The position numbers and the translations under genes were made by a program. DNA of 64,000 nucleotides, taken from positions 62,001 through 126,000 of the forward strand of contig JAEZYU010000067.1 of assembly GCA_023418915.1 (NCBI GenBank). Reading direction: 5' to 3'. Shown here one piece after another: positions 9,446 through 17,358 of the stretch; the first letter of the stretch is position 1; every line of letters starts with the position of its first letter. This DNA comes from Bacillota bacterium (lineage in GTDB: Bacteria; Bacillota; Clostridia; Acetivibrionales; DTU013). The notes beneath the pieces are model-generated. The model did no database searches, was not told the origin of the DNA, and worked only from the letters and a program-made list of their open reading frames with translations.

Positions 9446-10957
9446 CTACTCCAGATCAACCGCTTCGCTGAAGTCAAATAATTTGTTCACCATATCTCCC
9501 CGTCTGTAGGTGAGGGTGCCCAGTGTCCAGTTGGAGGCGTAAAGGTAACCATAATCGCCCGTACCAAACTTTATGGCGTTATAGCTATAAAGCCCTAATC
9601 TTACATCATCTGTAGCCTCAACTATTTCAACAATTTCGGCAAACCGATCCTCCATACGTTCAAAAACCGCTTCCTCCAAAGTGTTGTCCGGGATTGAATA
9701 TATGTACATACTTTTGCTGCTCATAGGGTGAAGCTGCACCGTTTTCCCATCTGCGCTGACAGTCACATCGCAGTAGTCATCTCCCTGCATTGCAGTGCAT
9801 CCGATCGGCTTCAAGTCCACACTTCGGATGATTTTCCCGGAATTAAGATCGTATACGAACAAACCAAAATATCCATGGAAAATCACAATATCGTCTGAGG
9901 CGTAGTCAAGCTCCGGCATACCAATGCCTAAATCCATTTCAACCGACAATACCGGTGGTGATGGCTGCAAAACGGGATCAGCCCCTGCCGCACTATTCGC
10001 TCTGTTGGCTGCCAGTCCCACGCTCAACGCAGCTACTAGCACCAATGATACTGCTATGATCCATGTGGCAGGCTTTTTGAAATTCATTACATTTTTAATT
10101 CGTTCCTTTATATTTCCTTCGCCAAATGCAAGCGGACTGCCGTTAATGAGACGCCGACCTGTCGCAAGGGACAGCAGCGAATTCGAATAATCAGATTTGA
10201 TCCCCTCGCCCATTTCCTTTAGTACACGTTCATCGCATGACATTTCCATGTCCTTGACACACAGCACAAATGCCACCCATACCAGCGGATTAAACCAATG
10301 CATTGCCAGTACAAGAAAGGCGATCATTTTGACGATATGGTCAAGCCGCCGAATATGTGTCTGCTCATGCAGGATGACATAACTCTGTTCTTGTTCCGCC
10401 AGCGATGACGGAAGGAAGATCCTGGGATGTAACAAGCCTATTACAAAAGGTGTAGCAATGTGGTCAGCAAGGAATATGTTGTCACGCAACCGCACAGAAC
10501 CTGTTATCCTACGGCGCAGCACCATAAGTGACAGCACACTGTATACCAGCATCGCAGCTATACCAAAGAGCCATAATGCTGTAGCAGCCGCCATCGGAGC
10601 TTCCATAGGATCTGCAGTCAGCTGCTCTGTACCTTGCGGCAGGTTATTGTTTATAGCTTCATTGAGCGCTGGAAATGGCAGATCTATCCGCGGTAATTCT
10701 GTATGTACAATATCAGATGGAACAAATGGAATACTGCCGTTTGTTGCAGCTGGTGCATGCAGCAGCTCCATCAGTGAAAATTCAGAAGAAAATGATACAG
10801 GGCAGATAAGTCGAAATAAAACAACTGCCCAGAGAGCGTATGAAAACACTTTTGGGGCTTTTTTAAGTGGTATGCGGGCTAGCAGCAGAAAGACTATGAC
10901 TATCCCGCCAGCCAGGCTCATATTTAGTATCTTCGGCAGCAGTGTGTACATCCACAT
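9446..10957 (-). CDS. BlaR1/MecR1-like M56 family peptidase
   Basis: Membrane zinc peptidase and sensor partner of the BlaI-type repressor encoded just upstream. About four transmembrane helices flank the catalytic HEQTH (HExxH, about residue 197), and an FNPLVW segment follows, as in BlaR1. After another helix (about 300-318) the extracytoplasmic C-terminal part (residues 330-503) does not look like the penicillin-binding sensor of BlaR1. It looks more like a small beta-propeller-type repeat (YDLNSGKIIRSVDL). The inducer is therefore probably not a beta-lactam. The start ATG overlaps the repressor stop. Confidence 0.85.
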   Translation of the reverse strand: MWMYTLLPKILNMSLAGGIVIVFLLLARIPLKKAPKVFSYALWAVVLFRLICPVSFSSEFSLMELLHAPAATNGSIPFVPSDIVHTELPRIDLPFPALNEAINNNLPQGTEQLTADPMEAPMAAATALWLFGIAAMLVYSVLSLMVLRRRITGSVRLRDNIFLADHIATPFVIGLLHPRIFLPSSLAEQEQSYVILHEQTHIRRLDHIVKMIAFLVLAMHWFNPLVWVAFVLCVKDMEMSCDERVLKEMGEGIKSDYSNSLLSLATGRRLINGSPLAFGEGNIKERIKNVMNFKKPATWIIAVSLVLVAALSVGLAANRANSAAGADPVLQPSPPVLSVEMDLGIGMPELDYASDDIVIFHGYFGLFVYDLNSGKIIRSVDLKPIGCTAMQGDDYCDVTVSADGKTVQLHPMSSKSMYIYSIPDNTLEEAVFERMEDRFAEIVEIVEATDDVRLGLYSYNAIKFGTGDYGYLYASNWTLGTLTYRRGDMVNKLFDFSEAVDLE

Positions 10958-11322
10958 CAGGATTCACCCCGCTTCTCGTCAATGAGCCTTTGCAGCTCTT
11001 CGATCTCTTTGTCGGACAGTTTTTTTCGCAGTGTGAAAGCTGCCAGAAATTTCGGCAGCGACCCGGCAAAGGTTTCCTCCACGAATTTTTCGCTTTGCAG
11101 CGCATTGAACTCCTGCCTGCTCATAAGAGCTGCAACAGTTCCGTTATTATTTTGAAAAATACCGCGTTCGCAAAGCCGCCGTAGCATTGTGTAGGTGGTT
11201 GATTTTTTCCAATCCAGCTCCCCTTCGCAAAGCTTTACCAGTTCTCCTGAGGAAACAGGCTCATTATCCCATATCAGCTCAGCAAACCTTGTTTCCATGG
11301 CACCCAGTTTATATTCCACCAC
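10957..11322 (-). CDS. BlaI/MecI/CopY family repressor
   Basis: Winged-helix repressor (Penicillinase_R family). The helix-turn-helix covers about residues 10-75 (RFAELIWDNEPVSSGEL, then TTYTMLRRL), followed by a dimerisation tail. It forms a two-gene operon with the M56 peptidase, which should cleave it on signal. The start is uncertain. GAGGTG abuts an ATG at 11328, whereas the GTG at 11322 has proper 8-base spacing and is used here. The tandem repeats just upstream may carry its operators. Confidence 0.85.
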   Translation of the reverse strand: MVEYKLGAMETRFAELIWDNEPVSSGELVKLCEGELDWKKSTTYTMLRRLCERGIFQNNNGTVAALMSRQEFNALQSEKFVEETFAGSLPKFLAAFTLRKKLSDKEIEELQRLIDEKRGES

Positions 11323-11377
11323 AACCATCACCTCTTCTTGGTTAGCAATAATAAACAACGACTAAAATCTATTTAGT

Positions 11378-11492
11378 GCCCTAAACCCTGATTCATTTGC
11401 TTAACGCCATAAACTCTGATTCATTTGTTTAATGCCCTAAACCCTGATTCATTTGCTTTACGCCGCCAAACCTTGATTTTAGTATACTTAAC
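11378..11492. repeat. 28-bp tandem repeat upstream of the BlaI-type gene
   Basis: Three near-identical 28-bp units start at 11378, 11406 and 11434 (GCCCTAAACCCTGATTCATT and a few more bases). A degenerate 31-bp unit with a palindromic AGTATACT follows at 11462, and fainter copies run to about 11580. The 280-base gap 11323-11602 holds nothing else. Confidence 0.8.
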
Positions 11493-11602
11493 GCCGTCAG
11501 ATTCTATTTTGGTTTAGTGCTATCAAACCTCACTCTCAGTTAAAAACCGGCCGTTACGCTTTTGGTTTAACGTTATTAAACCACACTATTAGTTTAAATC
11601 CA

Positions 11603-12190
11603 TTAAACCAAATTGTCAAGCTCTTTTATTTTCCCAGCTTCTTTTTTCTTTATCCAAACTTCAACGACTGATATAGACAGAATATATCCGCCCATGAGAC
11701 ATGCCATTATAATCCATACACCCGAAAAATACAGATGCTTAATTGCAATACTGCTGATCAGTGACGCACACATCAGCCCGATCTGTAAAAACAATGAATA
11801 TAGCGACAATACACTAGCTCTCATTTGATTAGGGGTATAACGGTTTATTATCGTACTTTCCGAAATGTTGCTTATGCCCAACAGCAGATACATTGTTGTG
11901 TACACAGCAACAAAACCGATACTGCCCTTCTGCAAGGCAAAAACAATAAGCATACACGCAAGTATTCCACGACCAATCAAAAAAACAGCCATGTGGCCAG
12001 ACTTATACTTATCCAAAAGCTTCTGTGAAATCACATTTCCCAATGTTACAGCCAAAAAACCGAAAAATGTTATAATGCCAAGCAGCCATCCGTTATTTTC
12101 ATTATTATCTATCTTAATGAATGCAGGCTGCCAATAGGTTTCTATCGAAGATAAGAATATGCCGGCAAAGAGCCCTCCTAAGATTACCAA
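11603..12190 (-). CDS. MFS transporter, C-terminal half (frameshifted)
   Basis: 195 residues with about six transmembrane helices, the second half of a major facilitator superfamily transporter. It is not an independent gene. Reading the frame upstream of its nominal TTG start gives a natural continuation (LKQHIKRSTKVIQSNYKLGL) that meets the N-terminal half at a run of ten T residues at 12255-12264. One extra base in that run would give a normal transporter of about 400 residues. Substrate unknown; the regulator upstream suggests a drug or metabolite exporter. Confidence 0.75.
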   Translation of the reverse strand: MVILGGLFAGIFLSSIETYWQPAFIKIDNNENNGWLLGIITFFGFLAVTLGNVISQKLLDKYKSGHMAVFLIGRGILACMLIVFALQKGSIGFVAVYTTMYLLLGISNISESTIINRYTPNQMRASVLSLYSLFLQIGLMCASLISSIAIKHLYFSGVWIIMACLMGGYILSISVVEVWIKKKEAGKIKELDNLV

Positions 12191-12243
12191 TCCTAATTTA
12201 TAGTTCGACTGAATTACTTTTGTACTCCGTTTTATGTGTTGCT

Positions 12244-12825
12244 TCAGAGATATATTTTTTTTTTAAGTATCTCAGGTTCTTTTATATACAATTGGCATAA
12301 TATCATTACGAACAGTATTGAAACGGACCGGCACAGCAGGTTGAGATTAAATGTATTGCTTACCTGCACCAGCATACCTCCGGCAATGCTCCCCAAAGAC
12401 AAAGCTATACCTTCAATTACGGCAAGCCTGGATGTAATCTTAGGCAGATAGTCATTTCCACACCGATTGAGTGCCTGATCGATGACCAATGCATCTATGC
12501 TTCCTGAAGCAAAAGCACGGCCTAAACCGTACAGAATGATTATCAGGATTAGCATAGTCAAGCTCTTATTTATCAAAAGCAATAAGAAAAACGATGTAAA
12601 ATTTAGTATACAGGATATGAGAAATGTTTTCTTTCGTCCCAATAAATCTGCACAGATCCCGCTGGGCAGTTCAATGCACAGTACCACTGCCGCCATAATC
12701 ATATAGAGTAGTGGCAGTGTCTGCAGTGTTGCTCCATGGTCCAGAAGAATCAGATTAAGCACCGGAATAACCAAGCCTAATGATAGATGGTTAATAAAGA
12801 GTATCGCTTGATTAAGCTTGCTCAT
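12244..12825 (-). CDS. MFS transporter, N-terminal half (frameshifted)
   Basis: 193 residues with about six transmembrane helices and the conserved loop between helices 2 and 3 (GICADLLGRKKTF). It ends in KKKIYL and a stop just after a homopolymer of ten A on the coding strand. The start ATG overlaps the stop of the upstream regulator (ATGA) and has GGAGAG 8 bases upstream, so initiation signals are intact. Either a sequencing error, a real mutation or slippage at the A-run separates it from the second half. Confidence 0.8.
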   Translation of the reverse strand: MSKLNQAILFINHLSLGLVIPVLNLILLDHGATLQTLPLLYMIMAAVVLCIELPSGICADLLGRKKTFLISCILNFTSFFLLLLINKSLTMLILIIILYGLGRAFASGSIDALVIDQALNRCGNDYLPKITSRLAVIEGIALSLGSIAGGMLVQVSNTFNLNLLCRSVSILFVMILCQLYIKEPEILKKKIYL

Positions 12826-13400
12826 CTACGATCTCTCCATTCTTCAGTGTTGTATACAATAAGTGCGTATTCCCATGCATCTTTATCAAAGGATGGACTG
12901 GAATGTTTCTCTATATAACTACTGATCAATTTCATCAGCTCTTCAGACTCCTCTTCACGAAGATACAAAACACCGGTAAGTACATCACCCCAACGGGCCA
13001 AAATAGCTTCATCGATTGTTCCTTTCTGGTCTGCTATCTCTTTCATATGCGTCCGGAACCTGTCATAAGTCTTCGCTAAAGAATCCTGAACTAGTGCCTG
13101 TCTTTGAGATGATGTTTTGTCATCTCTGTTTAGTCCTATCTGTACCGTTACTAACGAGGCTTTATAATACTTAGCTATGATACCATTAATTATTTCTGTA
13201 TGATCCAACTCGACCAACTCAAGAGAGACTAATTTATTAATATGGTGCTGTACACCTGAAGCTGAAATGTTAAGCTTGTCGGCCAGCATCTTAGGTGTCA
13301 TCGGATTTTTGCTGATACTTAAGATGTGCAGCAGTTCCTGCCTTACCGGATTCATATAAATATTTAGTTCGTCTTTCGAATCTAATATAATCTTCTTCAT
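12822..13400 (-). CDS. ArsR-like winged-helix regulator
   Basis: 192-residue DNA-binding protein with an N-terminal winged helix (VRQELLHILSISKNPMTPKM, then NISASGVQHHINKLVSLELV) and a longer C-terminal part of unknown ligand specificity. The start is the ATG at 13400 (MKKIILDSKDEL) behind AGGAGGG; 15 further open codons upstream are unlikely to be translated. It is translationally coupled to the split MFS transporter and probably controls it. Confidence 0.82.
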   Translation of the reverse strand: MKKIILDSKDELNIYMNPVRQELLHILSISKNPMTPKMLADKLNISASGVQHHINKLVSLELVELDHTEIINGIIAKYYKASLVTVQIGLNRDDKTSSQRQALVQDSLAKTYDRFRTHMKEIADQKGTIDEAILARWGDVLTGVLYLREEESEELMKLISSYIEKHSSPSFDKDAWEYALIVYNTEEWRDRR

Positions 13401-13592
13401 ATGCCCTCCTGTTGTGTATTTCCATATATTACAGCGTATCAACACTTTTTACCTATTAGAGGCGGATGCTTAATGAGTCTGTCGTTACAAATATTATAAC
13501 ATTACATTTTGTGCAACGTCAAGACATAAATAGCAATCAGCTATTGAAAATATCGATTTTAGAGATACAGCTCAGGAACATGGATAATTTGA

Positions 13593-13687
13593 CATGAAAA
13601 AGCACTTCCCTTAAGAGAATGCACCTCCCTTAAGAGAATGCACCTCCCACAGGAAGAAGTAGTTCTCTCATGAAAAAGCACTTCCCT
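13593..13687. repeat. Duplicated terminator-derived segments
   Basis: CATGAAAAAGCACTTCCCT occurs at 13593-13611 and again at 13669-13687. Between them TAAGAGAATGCACCTCCC is tandemly repeated (13612, 13631). The outer copy is the 3' part of the functional terminator at 13673-13699, so the block looks like local duplication and decay of a terminator. Confidence 0.75.
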
Positions 13688-13699
13688 CAGGAAGTGCCT
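13673..13699 (-). terminator. Terminator of the AraC/GyrI gene
   Basis: On the minus strand GGCACTTCC-TGAG-GGAAGTGC is followed by TTTTT, 13 bases after the stop of the AraC family gene. Confidence 0.8.
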
Positions 13700-13711
13700 T
13701 CAGAACTAAAC

Positions 13712-14620
13712 CTATCTATTTATTTCTCTCACCGGTCTGGCTTCGATATAACCCCTGTAGCCCTGTGGTTCAAGCTGGAATCTCGGCGCATCGTCATCTG
13801 CCCACTCAAAACCATAAATCTGAGGGTTATACTTTTTCATCACCGTCCACAATTCCTCAATTGCTTCCTCAAACCTTTCATCATCATACGGCTCACCCTG
13901 GAAAACCATCATTTTGCAAGGCTTCAGGTCAATGATATCAAATCCGTCCGGCACCTCTCCCCTGTAATCCTGCGGAACCTCAACACCCTGGACATATTTC
14001 GATGTGCCGGGCTTTATTAGGTTGTTTGGCAGCCACATCCCTGCCGGTTCATACACTGCTTCCTTGATGCTCGTCAGTATTCCCCACACATCGCAGCCGA
14101 CCTCTTCGCAATACTCGAAATAGTGGGCTGCCTTGATCCCTCGTTTCATAATGAGCTTTCTGGCCGGGCGTTCCACCACCTGGACAAAAACTGTATTTGT
14201 GCTTCTTTTCTCAGACATTTTGATCTCTCCTTTTTGCAATGTAAGGTAATAGTCACGAACACGATGAGGCATAAAAAGCTGTATAGGCTTTGGATTCTCA
14301 CTGTACCTTTTTGGCGGCATACCAAATTGCTTAGTGAAAGCCCTCGTAAAGCCTTCATGTGAGTCAAACACAAAATCAAAGGCTACGTCGATTATTTTCA
14401 TCTGCTTATTCCTAAGACACAAAGCAGCTTTGCTCAATCTTAATACCCGCAGATACTCATAAGGCGACTTACCGGTAAGTTCTTTAAACATTCTGGCTGA
14501 ATGCCATTGTGAATATCCCGCCGCTTTTGCAAGATCACTAAGTGTGACTGGTGAATTGATATTATTATTTATGCAATCCTGCATCCGCTGCACAGCATTT
14601 ATTTTTTCCCATCGTTCCAT
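13712..14620 (-). CDS. AraC family regulator with GyrI-like effector domain
   Basis: Transcription regulator of 302 residues. Two helix-turn-helix motifs of the AraC type fill about residues 5-105 (LAKAAGYSQWHSARMFKEL and FDSHEGFTRAFTKQFGMPP). A GyrI-like ligand-binding domain follows (about 130-300). Relatives such as Rob and BmrR-like proteins sense drugs or hydrophobic molecules, but the ligand here is unknown. The ATG at 14620 has GGAGGTGA 4-5 bases upstream; the TTG six codons earlier lies before this site. No obvious target gene is adjacent. Confidence 0.87.
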   Translation of the reverse strand: MERWEKINAVQRMQDCINNNINSPVTLSDLAKAAGYSQWHSARMFKELTGKSPYEYLRVLRLSKAALCLRNKQMKIIDVAFDFVFDSHEGFTRAFTKQFGMPPKRYSENPKPIQLFMPHRVRDYYLTLQKGEIKMSEKRSTNTVFVQVVERPARKLIMKRGIKAAHYFEYCEEVGCDVWGILTSIKEAVYEPAGMWLPNNLIKPGTSKYVQGVEVPQDYRGEVPDGFDIIDLKPCKMMVFQGEPYDDERFEEAIEELWTVMKKYNPQIYGFEWADDDAPRFQLEPQGYRGYIEARPVREINR

Positions 14621-14661
14621 GCTCTCACCTCCTTGCAAAAGAATACCAATTTACCATTTCC

Positions 14662-14719
14662 TTTTCTTGACATGGCTTGCTAATCGTTTTCTTTTTCTTG
14701 ACATGGCTTGCTAATCGTT
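14662..14719. repeat. 27-bp direct repeat, two copies
   Basis: TTTTCTTGACATGGCTTGCT plus seven more bases occurs at 14662-14688 and 14693-14719, the second copy ending two bases before the stop codon of the adjacent minus-strand gene. Confidence 0.8.
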
Positions 14720-14720
14720 A

Positions 14721-15758
14721 TTAGCACTTTGCTGCCTTTTCGGCAAGTAATGCATAAAGTGTGATCCACTTATTGGGTTTATTTTTCTTCCCGGGTTTGA
14801 ATGCCGGTGCCGTTTTGGTTTTAGACAGCTTGTACAGGCCTGCTGAGTCCTCATGCAGGCTTGTATACTGCAGTCCTTCTGCTTTATGGACATCCATATA
14901 CCGCCATCCCTCCGCAACAGCAGAACTGTTGCCTTGTCCGAGGATCGACAATGCATAAATCAAGTTTTGAACTCCTATCTGAATTGCATCCGGCGGATAA
15001 AAGGTCTCCGTCATGACAGGTACCATTATACTTGCCATATCATCTGTGCGATAGAAAATTTTTCGCTTTACAAAGTAATCCACAAGCCTATCCCCGCATT
15101 GTATATGAACACCATTCAGCTTCAACTCAGCCAATAACAGGAGATATCCGAGCGTTATCTTGACACAGCTCTTATGCTTTTTTGATGGATCATTGATCTT
15201 TTTGTTCTTGCTGATACATGCAAATCCACCATCTGTGTGCAGCTTCGAAAACATGTCATTTACTTCCTCTTTCACAACAGGCTCTGTATAATAACCCAAT
15301 TTCACAAGATTTCTCAATAGCAGACCTTCTCCGCACATCATTTTAAAGCCAGTTTCTTTAATAAACGAAAATACATGCATGTCAAGTTCCATATCATATC
15401 GTGTCAGTCCCCATTCAGCCAGAGACGTTAATGCATCATATTTCCCCCACTTTTTATCTGCTGTCAGTTTGGCAATTGCTGCTTCAAACAACGGAGATTG
15501 AAGTAGTTGCTGCTTTGCTTTTATTACTTCCCGATGTTCATTATCATACTTATAGTACTCTTTTAATGTTCTGAGCTTGACTTCCGGATTCTCATCTTCC
15601 AATAGCCAATTTACTGCCTGCTGCACTTGTTCCGCCTGCTGCAATTGTTCCGCCTGTTGCAATTGTTCCGCCTGTTGCAATTGTTCCATCTGCTGCAATT
15701 GTTCCGCCTGTTGCAATTGTTCCGCCTGTTGCAATTGTTCCACCTGCTTGTCTTTCAC
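14721..15758 (-). CDS. Alpha/alpha-toroid-like hypothetical protein with Gln-rich N-terminal repeats
   Basis: 345 residues from a GTG at 15758, which has AAGGGGG 8 bases upstream. The frame is open to a TTG at 15890, but that stretch contains a hairpin and no good ribosome site. The first 50 residues are a near-perfect hexad repeat (EQLQQA, about seven copies) predicted to be helical or coiled-coil. The rest (WLLEDENPEVKLRTLKEYY onward) resembles squalene-cyclase/prenyltransferase-like toroid proteins of unknown function, including a typical DGGF segment. I cannot assign a reaction. Neighbours give no clue. Confidence 0.65.
   Translation of the reverse strand: MKDKQVEQLQQAEQLQQAEQLQQMEQLQQAEQLQQAEQLQQAEQVQQAVNWLLEDENPEVKLRTLKEYYKYDNEHREVIKAKQQLLQSPLFEAAIAKLTADKKWGKYDALTSLAEWGLTRYDMELDMHVFSFIKETGFKMMCGEGLLLRNLVKLGYYTEPVVKEEVNDMFSKLHTDGGFACISKNKKINDPSKKHKSCVKITLGYLLLLAELKLNGVHIQCGDRLVDYFVKRKIFYRTDDMASIMVPVMTETFYPPDAIQIGVQNLIYALSILGQGNSSAVAEGWRYMDVHKAEGLQYTSLHEDSAGLYKLSKTKTAPAFKPGKKNKPNKWITLYALLAEKAAKC
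15615..15744. repeat. 18-bp in-frame tandem repeat coding EQLQQA
   Basis: About seven copies of an 18-bp unit (TTGTTCCGCCTGTTGCAA on the plus strand). A single substituted unit reads MEQLQQ. Being a multiple of three it can expand or contract without a frameshift. Confidence 0.9.
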
Positions 15759-15849
15759 CTGCTTGTCCCCCTTACAATTGAATGAGTATGTGACAGCCAC
15801 TCCATGCTTTATGCATAGTCGTGCCTTATCTATCATTATACCGGTAAAA

Positions 15850-15869
15850 CCTGACAACTGTTTGTCAGG
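15850..15869 (-). other. Perfect 8-bp hairpin with short U-run
   Basis: CCTGACAA-ACAG-TTGTCAGG followed by TTTTACC on the minus strand. It precedes the preferred GTG start of the Gln-rich protein by about 90 bases and looks like a weak terminator or attenuator. Confidence 0.4.
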
Positions 15870-15908
15870 TTTCTGCAAAAATATAGACAAATAATGACTT
15901 TCTTCAGT

Positions 15909-16010
15909 TCATATAACGCATTGTTCAAAGAAAAACCTCCAGCTGTTAAAAATTCCTCTTACAAAGTCACAAAATATCCAAAAATATCTGTGATAATGCG
16001 GTGTTTGATC
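15909..16010. repeat. Dispersed repeat, copy A
   Basis: About 100 bases beginning TATAACGCATTGTTCAAAGA and ending GATAATGCGGTGTTTGA. It aligns over nearly its whole length with the copy at 22116-22215, and its first 20 bases match the start of the structured element at 62100. It lies upstream of the sigma factor operon; the 290-base gap 15891-16183 holds no gene. Confidence 0.7.
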
Positions 16011-16218
16011 GATTACATGCTACATAATACAGTGTACAAGTGCAAAGGACAGGAATCTTCTATTGTAATCGGACGTACAATTGTGATGTATGGTAAAATA
16101 TAACGATAATAAAAAAATAGTTTGAACCGATTGCCCCTTTTCTCCGACAAAGTAATTGAAAGCAATAAAGTGAGGTGGTGCTGATGGTTTTTCTTCTGAC
16201 AGCTGTACAGAAAACACC

Positions 16219-16743
16219 TTGATAGAAAAAGCCAAAAAGGGCAGCAAAGAAGCATTTGAAATACTAATGAAGGATCTGACGGGAGCCATTTACTGCTATA
16301 TTTCATCTCACGTCGATACAGGTGAAGATGCAAAGGATATCCTGCAAGAAACCATGCTGTCGGTCTGGAACGGATTGAAGGGCTTCGACAGCAGATCATC
16401 CCTTAAAACATGGGTGATTGGAATCACCAGACGAAAAATTGCTGATTATTACCGTTTGTATTATAAGGGTACACCAGCTCAGTTATCAGAATTTGAAAAT
16501 ATTCTGTCTTCAAAGGATGAATATGATCATATTAACAGCAGAAATGATGTTGAATCAGCTATGAATGTTCTTGATAACACCGAGAAGGAAATTGTGTTCC
16601 TGGCTTTCAATGTACAGCTGACTTATACAGAGATTTCAGAAATAATGGGGATCCCCACAGGTACCATTAAAAGCAAAATGTCAGGCATAAAGGCAAAACT
16701 GAGAAAACAGCTTGAAAAGGAGGGTGAGTATGAACGAGTGTGA
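16219..16743 (+). CDS. ECF-like RNA polymerase sigma-70 factor (start region shifted)
   Basis: Directs RNA polymerase to a small regulon. Region 2 (LTGAIYCYISSHVDTGEDAK, then DILQETMLSVWNGLKGF) and region 4 (LTYTEISEIMGIPTGTIKSK) are intact. The frame's only recognisable start is a TTG at 16219 without a ribosome site. A perfect GAGGTGG-spaced ATG lies at 16184 but in another frame. One extra T in the T5 run at 16188-16192 would join them to give MVFSSDSCTENTLIEKAKKG, a normal sigma N terminus. The anti-sigma gene overlaps its 3' end by 14 bases, so the pair is translationally coupled. Confidence 0.82.
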   Translation: MIEKAKKGSKEAFEILMKDLTGAIYCYISSHVDTGEDAKDILQETMLSVWNGLKGFDSRSSLKTWVIGITRRKIADYYRLYYKGTPAQLSEFENILSSKDEYDHINSRNDVESAMNVLDNTEKEIVFLAFNVQLTYTEISEIMGIPTGTIKSKMSGIKAKLRKQLEKEGEYERV

Positions 16744-17065
16744 AAGGATCTGTGAGCTATTGCTGGATTACATAAACCGAAGATTAACTCAGGATAAGAA
16801 AACAATTGTTGTAAAACATATTGCAGAGTGTCAATACTGCAGAAGTGAACTTGCAGCACTTATCAGGATCAGAAACCTTGCACAGGCAAAAATACCGACC
16901 ATCCCACAGAATATCATTGATTCTGCTTTCGACAAAATACCTGATAATAAAAGAACACTCGGAACAATACTCAACCTTGGCCAATATTTTAAAGTTTTTG
17001 ATTCTTTGAGCGTTACGATGTCAATCGTAAAACAAATAATGCAGCTTGCACAGCAAGCAATATAG
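16730..17065 (+). CDS. Anti-sigma factor with HxxxCxxC zinc-binding motif
   Basis: 111-residue protein starting MNECERICELLLDYINRRL. The ZAS/zf-HC2 motif HIAECQYC (about residues 31-38) identifies it as the likely inhibitor of the sigma factor encoded just upstream. The ATG at 16730 has AAGGAGGGTGAG in front; an earlier in-frame TTG lies before this site. There is no clear transmembrane helix at the C terminus, so it may be a soluble, redox- or zinc-responsive anti-sigma factor. Confidence 0.82.
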   Translation: MNECERICELLLDYINRRLTQDKKTIVVKHIAECQYCRSELAALIRIRNLAQAKIPTIPQNIIDSAFDKIPDNKRTLGTILNLGQYFKVFDSLSVTMSIVKQIMQLAQQAI

Positions 17066-17077
17066 GAGGAGAGAATT

Positions 17078-17338
17078 ATGTCAAACGATATCCCGGTAAA
17101 AGAAATCAGTGAATTGCTGGATGAAGTCAGCAATAAACTCCCAAAAATGATAACAGGTCTCATGGATACGCTTTATTCGGTCGAATCAGGAAAGAAGATG
17201 GGGCAGGCAGTCGGCAATTTCTACAAGGAACTGATTGAGTCTGGCATCCCGCAGGAGGAAGCATTAAGGATGGCCCGAGACTATATGCTGTCTCTGAAAG
17301 ATATAGCAGGCACTGTCACAAATAATGCGGGCAAATAG
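17078..17338 (+). CDS. Small helical protein of the sigma operon
   Basis: 86 residues (MSNDIPVKEISELLDEV...), predicted all-helical and soluble, behind AGGAGGAGAG, 12 bases after the anti-sigma gene. Family unknown. Its C-terminal part contains SGIPQEEALRMARDYM, which matches SGMPREYALELAKETR in the next gene. The shared pattern SGxPxExALxxA suggests a common ancestral helix-turn element or binding surface. Function not known; probably part of the same stress response. Confidence 0.75.
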   Translation: MSNDIPVKEISELLDEVSNKLPKMITGLMDTLYSVESGKKMGQAVGNFYKELIESGIPQEEALRMARDYMLSLKDIAGTVTNNAGK

Positions 17339-17358
17339 AAATGGCGAGGTGTTAAGTG

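Noticed and set aside
15894..16103. 69-codon plus-strand frame
   Set aside because: Lies inside dispersed repeat copy A and has no ribosome site.
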